From Microbacteriaceae bacterium (lineage in GTDB: Bacteria; Actinomycetota; Actinomycetes; Actinomycetales; Microbacteriaceae), in contig CANGCU010000025.1 of NCBI GenBank assembly GCA_947452355.1, forward strand, positions 1 to 11,491: DNA of 11,491 nt. Direction: 5' to 3'. The position numbers were made by a program, and so were the translations under genes. Below are positions 1 through 6,783 of the stretch, piece by piece (the first letter of the stretch is position 1; each line of letters starts with the position of its first letter). A model generated the notes under the pieces. The model saw nothing but the letters and a program-made list of their open reading frames with translations. It made no database searches and had not been told where the DNA came from.

Positions 1-1
1 A

Positions 2-460
2 ATCATCGCCCCATTCACGACCTACGATTTCGGGTACGCAAAAGCCCAGTCACAAATCAACAACCAATCGTTCATCAACAAAGATGCGATTCAGTACTCC
101 ATCGCCCATGATTCGTGGTCGTTGACCTCGGGGTTTTTTGTTGACGGTTCCACCAGTGTGAAAAGAGCCCAACAGTTCGCCCGTCAGGAACTCGTCACAC
201 GCGGCTGGAACGAAGACGAATTCACTTGTCTCGTTGATCTCTGGGATCGTGAATCCAAATGGAACGTTCATGCCGAGAACGTCGCGAGTGGCGCGTTTGG
301 GATACCGCAAGCGTTGCCGGGAAACAAGATGCGGGCAGTGGGCAAAGACTGGCGCGACAACCCGGAAACGCAAATCCTGTGGGGGCTGACCTACATTTCC
401 GATCGGTACACGACTCCGTGCCGTGCATGGGCGCATAGCGAAGAAACCGGCTGGTACTGA
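2..460 (+). CDS. Lytic transglycosylase-like secreted protein, C-terminal part (5' end outside window)
   Basis: The frame is open from the first codon of the window, so this is the C-terminal 152 residues of a longer protein; the first TTG in frame (122) is not a credible start. From about visible residue 75 it has the actinobacterial lysozyme-like/aggregation-promoting-factor C-terminal domain: a Trp-Asp-Arg-Glu-Ser segment with Glu at visible residue 84 (bases 251-253) as the likely catalytic acid, then a SGAFGIPQALPGNKM segment, a NPETQILWGLTYI helix, and the ending HSEETGWY. Two cysteines (in FTCLVDLW and TPCRAW) probably form the disulfide usual in exported members. By family, such proteins act on peptidoglycan outside the membrane, and a signal peptide or anchor would lie upstream of the window. 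The stop overlaps the next start as ATGA. Family assignment is good; actual cleavage activity is inference. Confidence 0.85.
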   Translation: MIAPFTTYDFGYAKAQSQINNQSFINKDAIQYSIAHDSWSLTSGFFVDGSTSVKRAQQFARQELVTRGWNEDEFTCLVDLWDRESKWNVHAENVASGAFGIPQALPGNKMRAVGKDWRDNPETQILWGLTYISDRYTTPCRAWAHSEETGWY

Positions 461-741
461 TGGGACGTCGTAATCGACCCAAACGCGACGAGCCGGCCCC
501 ATTGGACGTCTCGCGCGCGACGGGCGGGCGGCGCACGGAAACGAAACGCGGAGACGAGTGGGTCGTCCAGGACATCACGGCGGTGCGCGCGGTCAAAGAA
601 TATGTCTGCCCCGGTTGTGTTGTGCCGATTGACGCCGGCATCCCGCATGTTGTGACCTGGCACTACGAAGGGTTATTCGGCGAAGAAGCGGCGGTTCGCG
701 ACCGTCGCCACTGGCACACATCCTGTTGGAAAATGTACTAA
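460..741 (+). CDS. Small conserved actinobacterial protein with CxxC...H...C putative zinc site
   Basis: The 93-residue protein starts at an ATG overlapping the preceding stop (ATGA, 458-462), and its TAA overlaps the next ATG. The N-terminal 30 residues are basic and probably disordered. After that come a WVVQDITAVRAVKEYVCPGC segment, AGIPHVVTW, and RRHWHTSCWKMY at the C-terminus. Cys-x-x-Cys plus the later His and Cys residues look like a small treble-clef or zinc-ribbon site. From memory, similar 80-110 residue proteins are widespread in Actinobacteria and often carry the label 'ATP/GTP-binding protein', but I see no Walker A motif or other nucleotide-binding signature here, so that label is unsupported. 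Function unknown; translational coupling with both neighbours suggests it is co-expressed with the hydrolase that follows. Confidence 0.85.
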   Translation: MGRRNRPKRDEPAPLDVSRATGGRRTETKRGDEWVVQDITAVRAVKEYVCPGCVVPIDAGIPHVVTWHYEGLFGEEAAVRDRRHWHTSCWKMY

Positions 742-1451
742 TGGGCGAGATTCGAGCGATGACCGAACTTCCCGCGCGCCGGCGCGATGTCGAATTCAGG
801 ACTGCGGATGGTCGCCTGCTTGTTGGCGAACTCAGCCTTCCCGAGTCCGGCGACCCCGTCGGAACCATCGTATTTCTCCACCCGTTGCCGACGGCCGGTG
901 GTTACATGGATTCGCACATCCTCCGTAAAGCCGCATTGAGACTTCCCGAACTCGCGCAGGTCGCCGTTCTTCGATTCAATTTCCGCGGCGTGACGTCGCC
1001 CCGCGGGACATCCGAAGGTGAGTTCGGGCATGGTGTTGATGAAGGGAAAGACCTCGACGCGGCGCTCGAGTTCGTTCGCGCAGAGGGTCTTCCCACGCCC
1101 TGGGTCGTCGGCTGGTCTTTCGGAACCGAGGTCGCGCTGAACCACACCATCGACCATGATGTCGCAGGACTTATCTTGCTGTCCCCGCCTCTGCATCGAA
1201 CGACCCCCGAGACGCTCGACCGCTGGAACGGAAACGACACTCCGATTGTTGCGCTGGTGCCGGAACTCGACGACTACCTTCAGCCCGCGGAAGCTCGGGA
1301 AAGGTTTGCGGTCATTCCGCGACTCGAAATCGTCGAAGTCGCTGACGGGAAACATCTGTGGGTTGGTGAGAAGCAGACGTATCGAGTCCTCAGTGAAATT
1401 GTTGCCAGGGTGAACCCGGCTGCGTTGCCGTTGCCGACGGATTATCCCTAA
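741..1451 (+). CDS. Alpha/beta hydrolase (serine hydrolase fold)
   Basis: The 236-residue protein has a standard alpha/beta-hydrolase layout. An early strand ends in the oxyanion-hole-type FLHPLP (His47), followed by VLRFNFRGV, the nucleophile elbow GWSFG (Ser126), a strand and ILLSPP turn, an acidic PELDD (Asp177/178) after the next strand, and ADGKHLW near the end (His205). This gives a complete Ser-Asp-His candidate triad. The start at 741 is chosen because the ATG overlaps the upstream TAA; an ATG at 759 with GGGCGAG nine bases upstream is a plausible alternative giving 230 residues. No signal peptide is visible, so the protein is probably cytoplasmic. Substrate cannot be told from the sequence. 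Its stop overlaps the stop of the convergent AI-2E gene, leaving no room for a terminator. Confidence 0.85.
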   Translation: MGEIRAMTELPARRRDVEFRTADGRLLVGELSLPESGDPVGTIVFLHPLPTAGGYMDSHILRKAALRLPELAQVAVLRFNFRGVTSPRGTSEGEFGHGVDEGKDLDAALEFVRAEGLPTPWVVGWSFGTEVALNHTIDHDVAGLILLSPPLHRTTPETLDRWNGNDTPIVALVPELDDYLQPAEARERFAVIPRLEIVEVADGKHLWVGEKQTYRVLSEIVARVNPAALPLPTDYP

Positions 1452-2509
1452 CGTGCCTCTTGGGCCGGGACGATTACCTGGCGCATGATGATGAGCACCG
1501 AGGCGGCGAGCGGAATTGCCACTATTGCACCGAGAATGCCCATGAGTGCTCCGCCCGCAAGAGCGGCGATGATGACCAACACACCGGGAACTTTGACCGC
1601 GCGATTCATGATGACCGGGCCGATGACGTAGGCCTCGACCTGCGAATAGACAAGGTAATACACCGCAACCCAGATGGCCGTCGAGGGGTGGCTCGGGTCG
1701 ACCAGGAATTGCGTCGCAATGATGATGATCGAACCCGTGATGGTTCCAACGAGCGGCAACAACGAGAACATAAGGGCGATGAGCGCGAAGAGGGCGGGGT
1801 ACTGCGCCCCAATGAGGGACATCGCAATGAAACTGAGGACTCCGTTTGCGAGCCCCTGCGTTCCCTGACCGATGACGTACTTGCCGACCGCATCGACAAC
1901 TTGGTCGCCGATGTGCACGAAGTTTTCGCGTTTCGTAGCCGGCACGAGTCGGTAGACCGCGTCTTTGATTGCGGGAAGTGAAATCACCAGATAGATGGTC
2001 AACATGAGGGTGAGGAACGCGCCCAACAACCCGTTGGCGAATCCCGCCCCGACCGACAGGACGCCGCCGCCGATGTTTGCGAGGTTGGCCGGGTCGCTGA
2101 GGAAGGTGATGATTCCATCCACCGTGTGTTGCACGTTGAGGGTCTCGATCGGGATGATGGACTGTATCGCGGTGATCAGTTCACCGAGCGAGTTGTAGGT
2201 CGTCACAAAATCGAGTAGTGAATTGTACAGATTGGTGACCTGTTCGACGATGACCGGCACCAGCGCGAGGACGAAGCCGGCGAACAGACCAAGAACGGCA
2301 AGGACGACGACAAGAATTGCCAAGGGCCGGGGAAACTTTCGGTCGACCAATTTACGGACAATCGGGTCGAGTCCCAACGCGAGGAACAGCGCGAATCCAA
2401 CGTAAGTGATGACGGTCGCGAGCGTGACGACAGCGTTGCCGATGAGGAGCGCCGTGAGGACCCCTAGGCCCCCGAGAAGGCCGAACCGGAACGCGCCGTG
2501 AATCGTCAT
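1448..2509 (-). CDS. AI-2E family transporter (PF01594-type membrane protein)
   Basis: The 353-residue integral membrane protein has hydrophobic segments at roughly residues 8-47, 62-88, 160-178, 214-270, 278-290 and 305-342. The less hydrophobic stretch at 90-150 is probably extracytoplasmic. Hallmarks of the AI-2E transporter (TqsA/PerM) family are GLDPIVRKL at 46-54 and the C-terminal signature YSQVEAYVIGPVIMNRAVKVPG at about 288-309, followed by a Gly-rich helix (AGGALMGILGAIVAIPLA). Family members include putative exporters and a Na+/H+ antiporter group, so autoinducer transport should not be assumed. The ATG overlaps the stop of the upstream coiled-coil gene (ATGA on the minus strand), indicating coupled translation within one operon. 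The tail overlaps the hydrolase gene by 4 bases. Confidence 0.93.
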   Translation of the reverse strand: MTIHGAFRFGLLGGLGVLTALLIGNAVVTLATVITYVGFALFLALGLDPIVRKLVDRKFPRPLAILVVVLAVLGLFAGFVLALVPVIVEQVTNLYNSLLDFVTTYNSLGELITAIQSIIPIETLNVQHTVDGIITFLSDPANLANIGGGVLSVGAGFANGLLGAFLTLMLTIYLVISLPAIKDAVYRLVPATKRENFVHIGDQVVDAVGKYVIGQGTQGLANGVLSFIAMSLIGAQYPALFALIALMFSLLPLVGTITGSIIIIATQFLVDPSHPSTAIWVAVYYLVYSQVEAYVIGPVIMNRAVKVPGVLVIIAALAGGALMGILGAIVAIPLAASVLIIMRQVIVPAQEAR

Positions 2510-3609
2510 GCCGACGTGGTTTTGGGCGGAGTTTTGGGTTTCGTCAATGACTTCGCGGCAATGGTGACGGCCTTGTTGAGGTCACCGATGTACGCGGCAA
2601 TCGCGTCTCGTTCCGCGGCGATTTCCGCCAGTCGCTTGGTTGCCTCGTCGACCGCCTGGCGGGCTTCGGCTCGGGCGGCGCTAACAATTTGACGTGCCTT
2701 CGCGTTGGCCGCATCGATGGTCGATCGTGCTGCTTCTTTGGACTCGACGATTGCCATCTCGCGGATCTTCAAGACCTCCGGCTCAAGACGGTTGTGTTCC
2801 TTCTTAAGGTCGGTCAACGACTTTTGCAATTTGGTGAATTCCTCATTCGCCGCGGCGAGGTAGGCCTCGTTTTGCGCTGCGATGTCGCGGTGTTGTTCCA
2901 ACAATTCTTGCTCGATTTCGTGACGACGAGCGGTCACCTCAACAATGAGGTCGAGCTTCTGGCGGTCGGCCTCACCGATCAGACGGGTGATTTCGGCGCG
3001 GGCTTCGTGCGCTTCTTTATCGAGCACAACGCGCTGTTCGGCAATTTCGCGATCCATGAGTGCCTTTTTCTCGGCAATTTCCCGTTGCAGAGTGGCCTTC
3101 GCGGTTGCGGCTTCGGTTGCGGCGGAGCCACGAATTCGGTTGATTTCGCGAATCGCTTCGTTGCGCATCGTCTCGACGTCTTTCGTCGCGATTTCCGTAA
3201 TGTTTTCCGCATCGATTCGAGCAGCGCTCGTCTCGTAACGTGCCTTTTCTTCGGCGGAGGCAAGGATCGCTTCGGCGCGCGCGTTGGCGTCGTTGAGGAT
3301 TTGATCCGCTTCGATTCGAGCGTCGGCAATTTGACGTTGCGCCTGGATGTCCGCCTTCGAGATGAGGACCGTGGCCTGTTCCTCGGAGGTGCGAAGAACC
3401 ATTTCCAATTTGGTACCGAGACCCGAATACGTTGGGACCTCACCGGCAACAAGGCCCTTCTTGCCACCAAGACGGGCGAGTTCCGTTGCAAGTTCATTGC
3501 GCTCAGTCGTGGCCGCGATGATTTCGCGACGCAGGCTCGCGATGGCCTTGTCGACGTCTTCGCGGGAATAACCGCGCATGACAACGGGGAATTGTCCGTC
3601 AATAGCCAT
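2506..3609 (-). CDS. DivIVA/FilP-like long coiled-coil protein
   Basis: The 367-residue protein begins with a DivIVA-type N-terminus (FPVVMRGYSREDVDKAIASLR, residues 7-27), has a short Gly/Pro-containing linker (about 48-64), then a GLGTKLEMVLRTSEEQA segment resembling the corresponding region of Streptomyces FilP/Scy-type proteins. After this comes an almost unbroken Ala/Glu/Arg-rich heptad-like coiled coil to about residue 350 and a Lys/Pro-rich tail (KPKTPPKTTSA). By family, such proteins self-assemble and mark poles or septa or form a cytoskeleton-like network; homologues are sometimes misnamed 'cellulose-binding protein'. The start is supported by AGGAGGT on the minus strand (3619-3613), three bases before ATG. 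It is first gene of a two-gene operon with the AI-2E protein and is divergent from the 588-residue membrane protein. The assignment to this broad family is firm; the exact role is inference. Confidence 0.87.
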   Translation of the reverse strand: MAIDGQFPVVMRGYSREDVDKAIASLRREIIAATTERNELATELARLGGKKGLVAGEVPTYSGLGTKLEMVLRTSEEQATVLISKADIQAQRQIADARIEADQILNDANARAEAILASAEEKARYETSAARIDAENITEIATKDVETMRNEAIREINRIRGSAATEAATAKATLQREIAEKKALMDREIAEQRVVLDKEAHEARAEITRLIGEADRQKLDLIVEVTARRHEIEQELLEQHRDIAAQNEAYLAAANEEFTKLQKSLTDLKKEHNRLEPEVLKIREMAIVESKEAARSTIDAANAKARQIVSAARAEARQAVDEATKRLAEIAAERDAIAAYIGDLNKAVTIAAKSLTKPKTPPKTTSA

Positions 3610-3612
3610 GTG

Positions 3613-3619
3613 ACCTCCT
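3613..3619 (-). promoter_or_regulatory. Ribosome binding site of the coiled-coil gene
   Basis: AGGAGGT on the minus strand is a near-perfect Shine-Dalgarno sequence ending three bases before the ATG at 3609. The spacing is short but no other start in frame is better placed. Confidence 0.7.
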
Positions 3620-3628
3620 CGGGGTACT

Positions 3629-3670
3629 GTGACAGTTTACTCATCGATACCGACAGCGAGTAATTGTCAC
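3629..3670. repeat. Imperfect 13-14 bp inverted repeat in divergent promoter region
   Basis: The left arm GTGACAGTTTACTC (3629-3642) matches the reverse complement of the right arm GAGTAATTGTCAC (3658-3670) except for one inserted base and one adjacent difference. The arms are separated by 15 bases. It lies between divergently transcribed genes and covers the -10 and the expected -35 zone of the minus-strand promoter, so an operator for a dimeric regulator is a reasonable reading. A hairpin is also possible, but there is no T-run to make it a terminator. Confidence 0.6.
3634..3639 (-). promoter_or_regulatory. Candidate -10 element for the coiled-coil/AI-2E operon
   Basis: TAAACT reads on the minus strand from 3639 to 3634 and fits the actinobacterial TAnnnT -10. 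Transcription would begin near 3627 and give a leader of about 18 bases holding the Shine-Dalgarno site. No clear TTGACA-like -35 is seen at the expected distance. The hexamer lies inside the left arm of the inverted repeat at 3629-3670. Confidence 0.4.
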
Positions 3671-3696
3671 GGTGGAACTCGATGGAAGCGGTCGGG

Positions 3697-3702
3697 TAAA
3701 CT
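3697..3702 (+). promoter_or_regulatory. Candidate -10 element for the 588-residue membrane protein gene
   Basis: TAAACT at 3697-3702 is the same hexamer as the opposed minus-strand candidate. It would place the transcript start near 3709, about 19 bases before the GTG start at 3728, with AAGGGG (3719-3723 region) as the ribosome site. No convincing -35 is visible. Confidence 0.4.
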
Positions 3703-3727
3703 GGCGTTTTCGGTCGAAAGGGGTGCT

Positions 3728-5494
3728 GTGCGGTTCATCATTTCCGTCATCCTCTTCGGCGTCGCGGCAGTCATGGTTGCCGCGGGAATTCTCATTCACA
3801 GCGTGTTTCACCCGCCGACGACAACGGTGAGCACACTCAGACTCAAGGACCCGGCGCCAATCGTGGTCATCGATACGAGTTCGCTCGACCGGATCTCGGC
3901 GACGCAGGTCATCTCGATCAAGGGCGGTGCTACCGGAACTGTCTATGTCAAGGACGCCGATTCGGTGCCGGTTGCAACCCAGGCGTCGAGCGACCACATC
4001 GTCTTGGCGTGGGGTCGAGAACCAGACGTCCTGGCCTACATCGGAAACGTGTCCTACCAATCGGTGAGTGCAACGGGGCAAAACGGGAAGCTCGTGTCGA
4101 AGACAATCTCGGGAACGGAAACCGCCACCCCCAACCCGTTCGATTCAGACCTCTGGGTCGAGCACTACGAGGCGGACAAGTACTTGTCACAACAGGTCAC
4201 GACCCCCCGCGGAAACTTGCTCGTGATTGCGACCGACGGCGCATTGCCTGCTCCAAGCGTCATCACCGTCACGTGGAAAATGGACATCGATCGCTCGATT
4301 CCAACAAATCTTTTTTATGGCGGACTCGCCCTCGCGATTGTTGGAGCGGCCTTCTATTATTTCGGTTGGCTCGCCGACCGGCGTAAGCGTCGCCACCGCC
4401 AGGGAAGAATGCCGAGGGCGCCACGACCACCCCGCTGGAAGCCTGATCGAAGTGCACTCGGCCCCCGTCGTCGTCGGGGCCGTCGCGCCTTGCCGTTCAT
4501 TGCCATCGGCGTTGCCCTGCCGCTGGCGTTGACGGGTTGTACCGTCTTCCCCAGCATCACCAACGACCCATTACCGACATCGACTCCGTCCCCTCGAGGC
4601 GTCGCGGTGACGGCACAGCAATTCGACCGCATTCTGAGCAACGTGATTGAGACGCTGAAAACCGCGGACGAACAGCGCGCCGAAAACATTGCTGGGACCC
4701 GATGCGATGGCGCCGCGTTGCGTTTTCGCGCCGCGCAGTACAAAGTGAACACGCAAAGCAAGACACTCGGAATTCCATTCCAGATTCCGGACGGCGAGGT
4801 GCGACTTCTTCTGCCGCAAAAGACGACCACGTGGCCGCGTTCAGTGTTCGCCGTCATTGACGACACGGCCCACCCGAAGAACCCGTCCGTCGCCGTGGTC
4901 TTGACGCAGCAGACACCGCGTGACAACTACAAGATGAGCTATTCCGTTGCCCTCGAGCCGGGCGCAAAAATTCCGTCCGTTCCTTCAGCGGAAACGGGTG
5001 CGGCCGTCCTCTACGGTGAAACCGAACTTCTCAGTGTCACACCCTCGCAGGCGGTCGAGCACTACGGCGACCTTCTCATCCAAGGCCCGGACAGTGCATA
5101 TGTGAACTCCTTCGACGCCGATTCGTTGCAAACGCAGATCGGTCGTGACGCGAAAGACAAACGAGCGAAAGATCTCGGTAAAACCGCCAAGTTCGCCTGG
5201 GAAGACGTACCGTCCGGAGACACTCCGGTCGTCTTCGCTGCCGCGGAGGGTGGTGCGCTGGTAGCGGTTACCTTGCAGGAAAACGAAAAGGTCACCCCGG
5301 CAACAGCCGGCGCCGCCATCACGTCGTCGGGAGCGGTGAAAATCCTTGCGGGAGTGACGAGTTCCATGAAGGGAATCGAAGCCAACTACCAGTACCAGTT
5401 GCTGTTCTACGTTCCGGCCCTCAGCTCTCAAGAAAAGATCCGACTTCTTGGCTACTCGTACGCCTTGACCGCGGCACACAAACTGGGCAAGTGA
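3728..5494 (+). CDS. Conserved three-segment membrane protein with internal lipobox, function unknown
   Basis: A GTG start at 3728 is chosen because an AAAGGGG-like site precedes it and the protein then opens with a membrane helix (MRFIISVILFGVAAVMVAAG); upstream in-frame starts give only low-complexity leader sequence. The 588-residue product has helix 1 (about 4-25), a predicted extracytoplasmic beta-rich region (26-194), helix 2 (195-214), a strongly basic Arg/Pro-rich cytoplasmic linker (216-253), then a hydrophobic stretch ending in LTGC (Cys271) that looks exactly like a lipoprotein signal, a Pro/Ser/Thr-rich spacer, and a second soluble domain to the end. From memory, similar proteins of Microbacteriaceae are often labelled 'glycosyl transferase', but no GT motif or catalytic Asp-x-Asp is visible, so I do not adopt that. 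It follows the divergent region alone and is 67 bases before the cysteine desulfurase. Confidence 0.82.
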   Translation: MRFIISVILFGVAAVMVAAGILIHSVFHPPTTTVSTLRLKDPAPIVVIDTSSLDRISATQVISIKGGATGTVYVKDADSVPVATQASSDHIVLAWGREPDVLAYIGNVSYQSVSATGQNGKLVSKTISGTETATPNPFDSDLWVEHYEADKYLSQQVTTPRGNLLVIATDGALPAPSVITVTWKMDIDRSIPTNLFYGGLALAIVGAAFYYFGWLADRRKRRHRQGRMPRAPRPPRWKPDRSALGPRRRRGRRALPFIAIGVALPLALTGCTVFPSITNDPLPTSTPSPRGVAVTAQQFDRILSNVIETLKTADEQRAENIAGTRCDGAALRFRAAQYKVNTQSKTLGIPFQIPDGEVRLLLPQKTTTWPRSVFAVIDDTAHPKNPSVAVVLTQQTPRDNYKMSYSVALEPGAKIPSVPSAETGAAVLYGETELLSVTPSQAVEHYGDLLIQGPDSAYVNSFDADSLQTQIGRDAKDKRAKDLGKTAKFAWEDVPSGDTPVVFAAAEGGALVAVTLQENEKVTPATAGAAITSSGAVKILAGVTSSMKGIEANYQYQLLFYVPALSSQEKIRLLGYSYALTAAHKLGK

Positions 5495-5546
5495 CAACGA
5501 CACCGTTGAGGTCCGTCGAGAGAGCCGCGAAGGTACCGGGCAACTG

Positions 5547-5553
5547 AAAGGAG
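5547..5553 (+). promoter_or_regulatory. Ribosome binding site deciding the cysteine desulfurase start
   Basis: AAAGGAG ends 8 bases before ATG at 5562. This favours ATG 5562 over the in-frame GTG at 5556, which would lie almost on the Shine-Dalgarno site. Confidence 0.75.
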
Positions 5554-5561
5554 AGGTGACA

Positions 5562-6719
5562 ATGGCATATTTCGACTATGCGGCAACCTCTCCCATGCCC
5601 GACCCCGTCATCGACGCATGGACCAGTGCGGTTCACCAACGCGGTAACGCCTCGGCGACACATCGCGACGGGCAAAAATCACGGCTGTTGTGGGAAGAGG
5701 GACGCGACAAGATCGCGGCGGCCATCGGAGCGCTTCCATTCGACGTCACCCTGACGGGAAGTGGCACAGAGGCCATCAACCTCGCCATCAAGGGACTGTT
5801 TTGGGGACGCAATCAAACATCGGAAGATAACCGCAACGCACCACCACTTCTGCGCCCACGCATCCTGACAACCGAAGCCGAGCACCACGCCACATTGGAC
5901 GCCGTCCACTGGCTAGTAGAGGCGGAGGGCGCACTCGTTGATTTCGTTCGTGTTGATGAACAGGGAACCGTAGACCTCGCTGACCTTGCCGCGAAGCTCG
6001 GTGACGACGTTGCCCTGTTCACCACACTGTGGGTCAACAACGAGGTGGGCACGATTCAACCAGTCGCCGACATGGTGGCGCTCGCCGATTCCGCCGGTGT
6101 GCCGGTTCATCTCGACGCTGTTGCGGCTCTTGGGTACACGCCGATTGATTTTGCACACAGCGGATTGGCTGCACTGAGTGTTTCTGCTCACAAGGCGGGT
6201 GGACCGGTCGGCGTCGGTGCGCTCGCGGTCTCGCGATCGTGGTCCATTGTTCCGCTCATTCACGGGGGTTCCCAGCAGCGTTTGCGAAGCGGCTCGCTTG
6301 ACGCCGCGGGCGTCTATGCGGCGGGGGTCGCCGCCGAACTTGCGACCGCCGACCTGGCGTCGAAGGTGGAACGGCTCGCGGCTCTTCGTGACCGGCTGCA
6401 GAACGGAATTCTCGAGTCCGTTCCCGGCGCAGTGCTTCGCGGGTCCCACACCAATCGGTCACCGGGAAACGTTCACATCACCGTTCCGGGGCTCGATTCC
6501 GTTTCCGCACTATTCCTGTTCGACGAGGCCGGACACGCGGTGAGTGCGGGAAGTGCCTGTCAGGCAGGCGTCCAGTCTCCGTCGCACGTGCTTCGCGCGA
6601 TGGGTGTCGATGATTCCGAGGGGCCGTTGCGTTTCACCCTTGGCGCGGGAACTACCGAGGACGACATCGACGCGGTCCTCGACATCCTTCCCGCAATCGT
6701 CGCCCGCGCCACCCACTGA
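5562..6719 (+). CDS. Cysteine desulfurase (class V aminotransferase, NifS/IscS-like)
   Basis: The 385-residue PLP enzyme removes sulfur from L-cysteine as an enzyme-bound persulfide, giving alanine. It opens with the family YFDYAATSP. Residues align by motif with E. coli IscS: EAEHHA (His108, cofactor-stacking), VNNEVGTIQP, LDA (Asp185, pyridine nitrogen), SAHKAGGP (Lys211, Schiff base), GGSQQRLRSGS, and SAGSACQAG (Cys333, persulfide). Both Lys and Cys are present, so activity is expected. One oddity: the Gln that normally follows Asp at +3 and contacts the PLP phenolic oxygen is Ala188 here. No U-type scaffold or other Fe-S assembly gene is adjacent. Instead mnmA follows after 64 bases, which suggests that this enzyme supplies sulfur for tRNA thiolation, though it could also serve Fe-S assembly. 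Confidence 0.94.
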   Translation: MAYFDYAATSPMPDPVIDAWTSAVHQRGNASATHRDGQKSRLLWEEGRDKIAAAIGALPFDVTLTGSGTEAINLAIKGLFWGRNQTSEDNRNAPPLLRPRILTTEAEHHATLDAVHWLVEAEGALVDFVRVDEQGTVDLADLAAKLGDDVALFTTLWVNNEVGTIQPVADMVALADSAGVPVHLDAVAALGYTPIDFAHSGLAALSVSAHKAGGPVGVGALAVSRSWSIVPLIHGGSQQRLRSGSLDAAGVYAAGVAAELATADLASKVERLAALRDRLQNGILESVPGAVLRGSHTNRSPGNVHITVPGLDSVSALFLFDEAGHAVSAGSACQAGVQSPSHVLRAMGVDDSEGPLRFTLGAGTTEDDIDAVLDILPAIVARATH

Positions 6720-6771
6720 GCCGCGCAATCTGATCCCCCTCCAGAGGGAAGTCGGCGGCGGGCTCGGTACT

Positions 6772-6777
6772 TAGACT
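6772..6777 (+). promoter_or_regulatory. Candidate -10 element for a leaderless mnmA transcript
   Basis: TAGACT ends exactly 6 bases before the mnmA ATG (6784), so transcription would start at or next to the A of ATG. No Shine-Dalgarno sequence precedes this ATG, which supports a leaderless reading. No clear -35 is seen. Confidence 0.45.
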
Positions 6778-6783
6778 TATCCC

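Noticed and set aside
1448..2509. Quorum-sensing (AI-2) export system
   Set aside because: The family name is historical and includes ion antiporters. No luxS or other signalling gene is in the window.
2689..3663. A 324-codon open frame on the plus strand opposite the coiled-coil gene
   Set aside because: It is the antisense shadow of a Glu/Ala/Arg-rich coiled coil, which rarely produces stops on the other strand. Its product is low-complexity (Phe/Leu/Gly/Arg) with no ribosome site or recognisable domain.
3629..3727. Upstream in-frame start for the 588-residue membrane protein
   Set aside because: The extra 33 residues lie in the promoter and dyad region, carry no domain, and would place the first helix internally. 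GTG 3728 has a ribosome site.
5495..5508. Small hairpin CAACG-ACAC-CGTTG after the membrane protein gene, considered as a terminator
   Set aside because: The stem is only five base pairs and no T-run follows. Not enough for an intrinsic terminator.
6734..6750. Short CCCT/AGGG inverted repeat between the desulfurase and mnmA, considered as a terminator or riboswitch stem
   Set aside because: Four-base stem, no T-run and no larger conserved fold. Likely chance in a GC-rich spacer.
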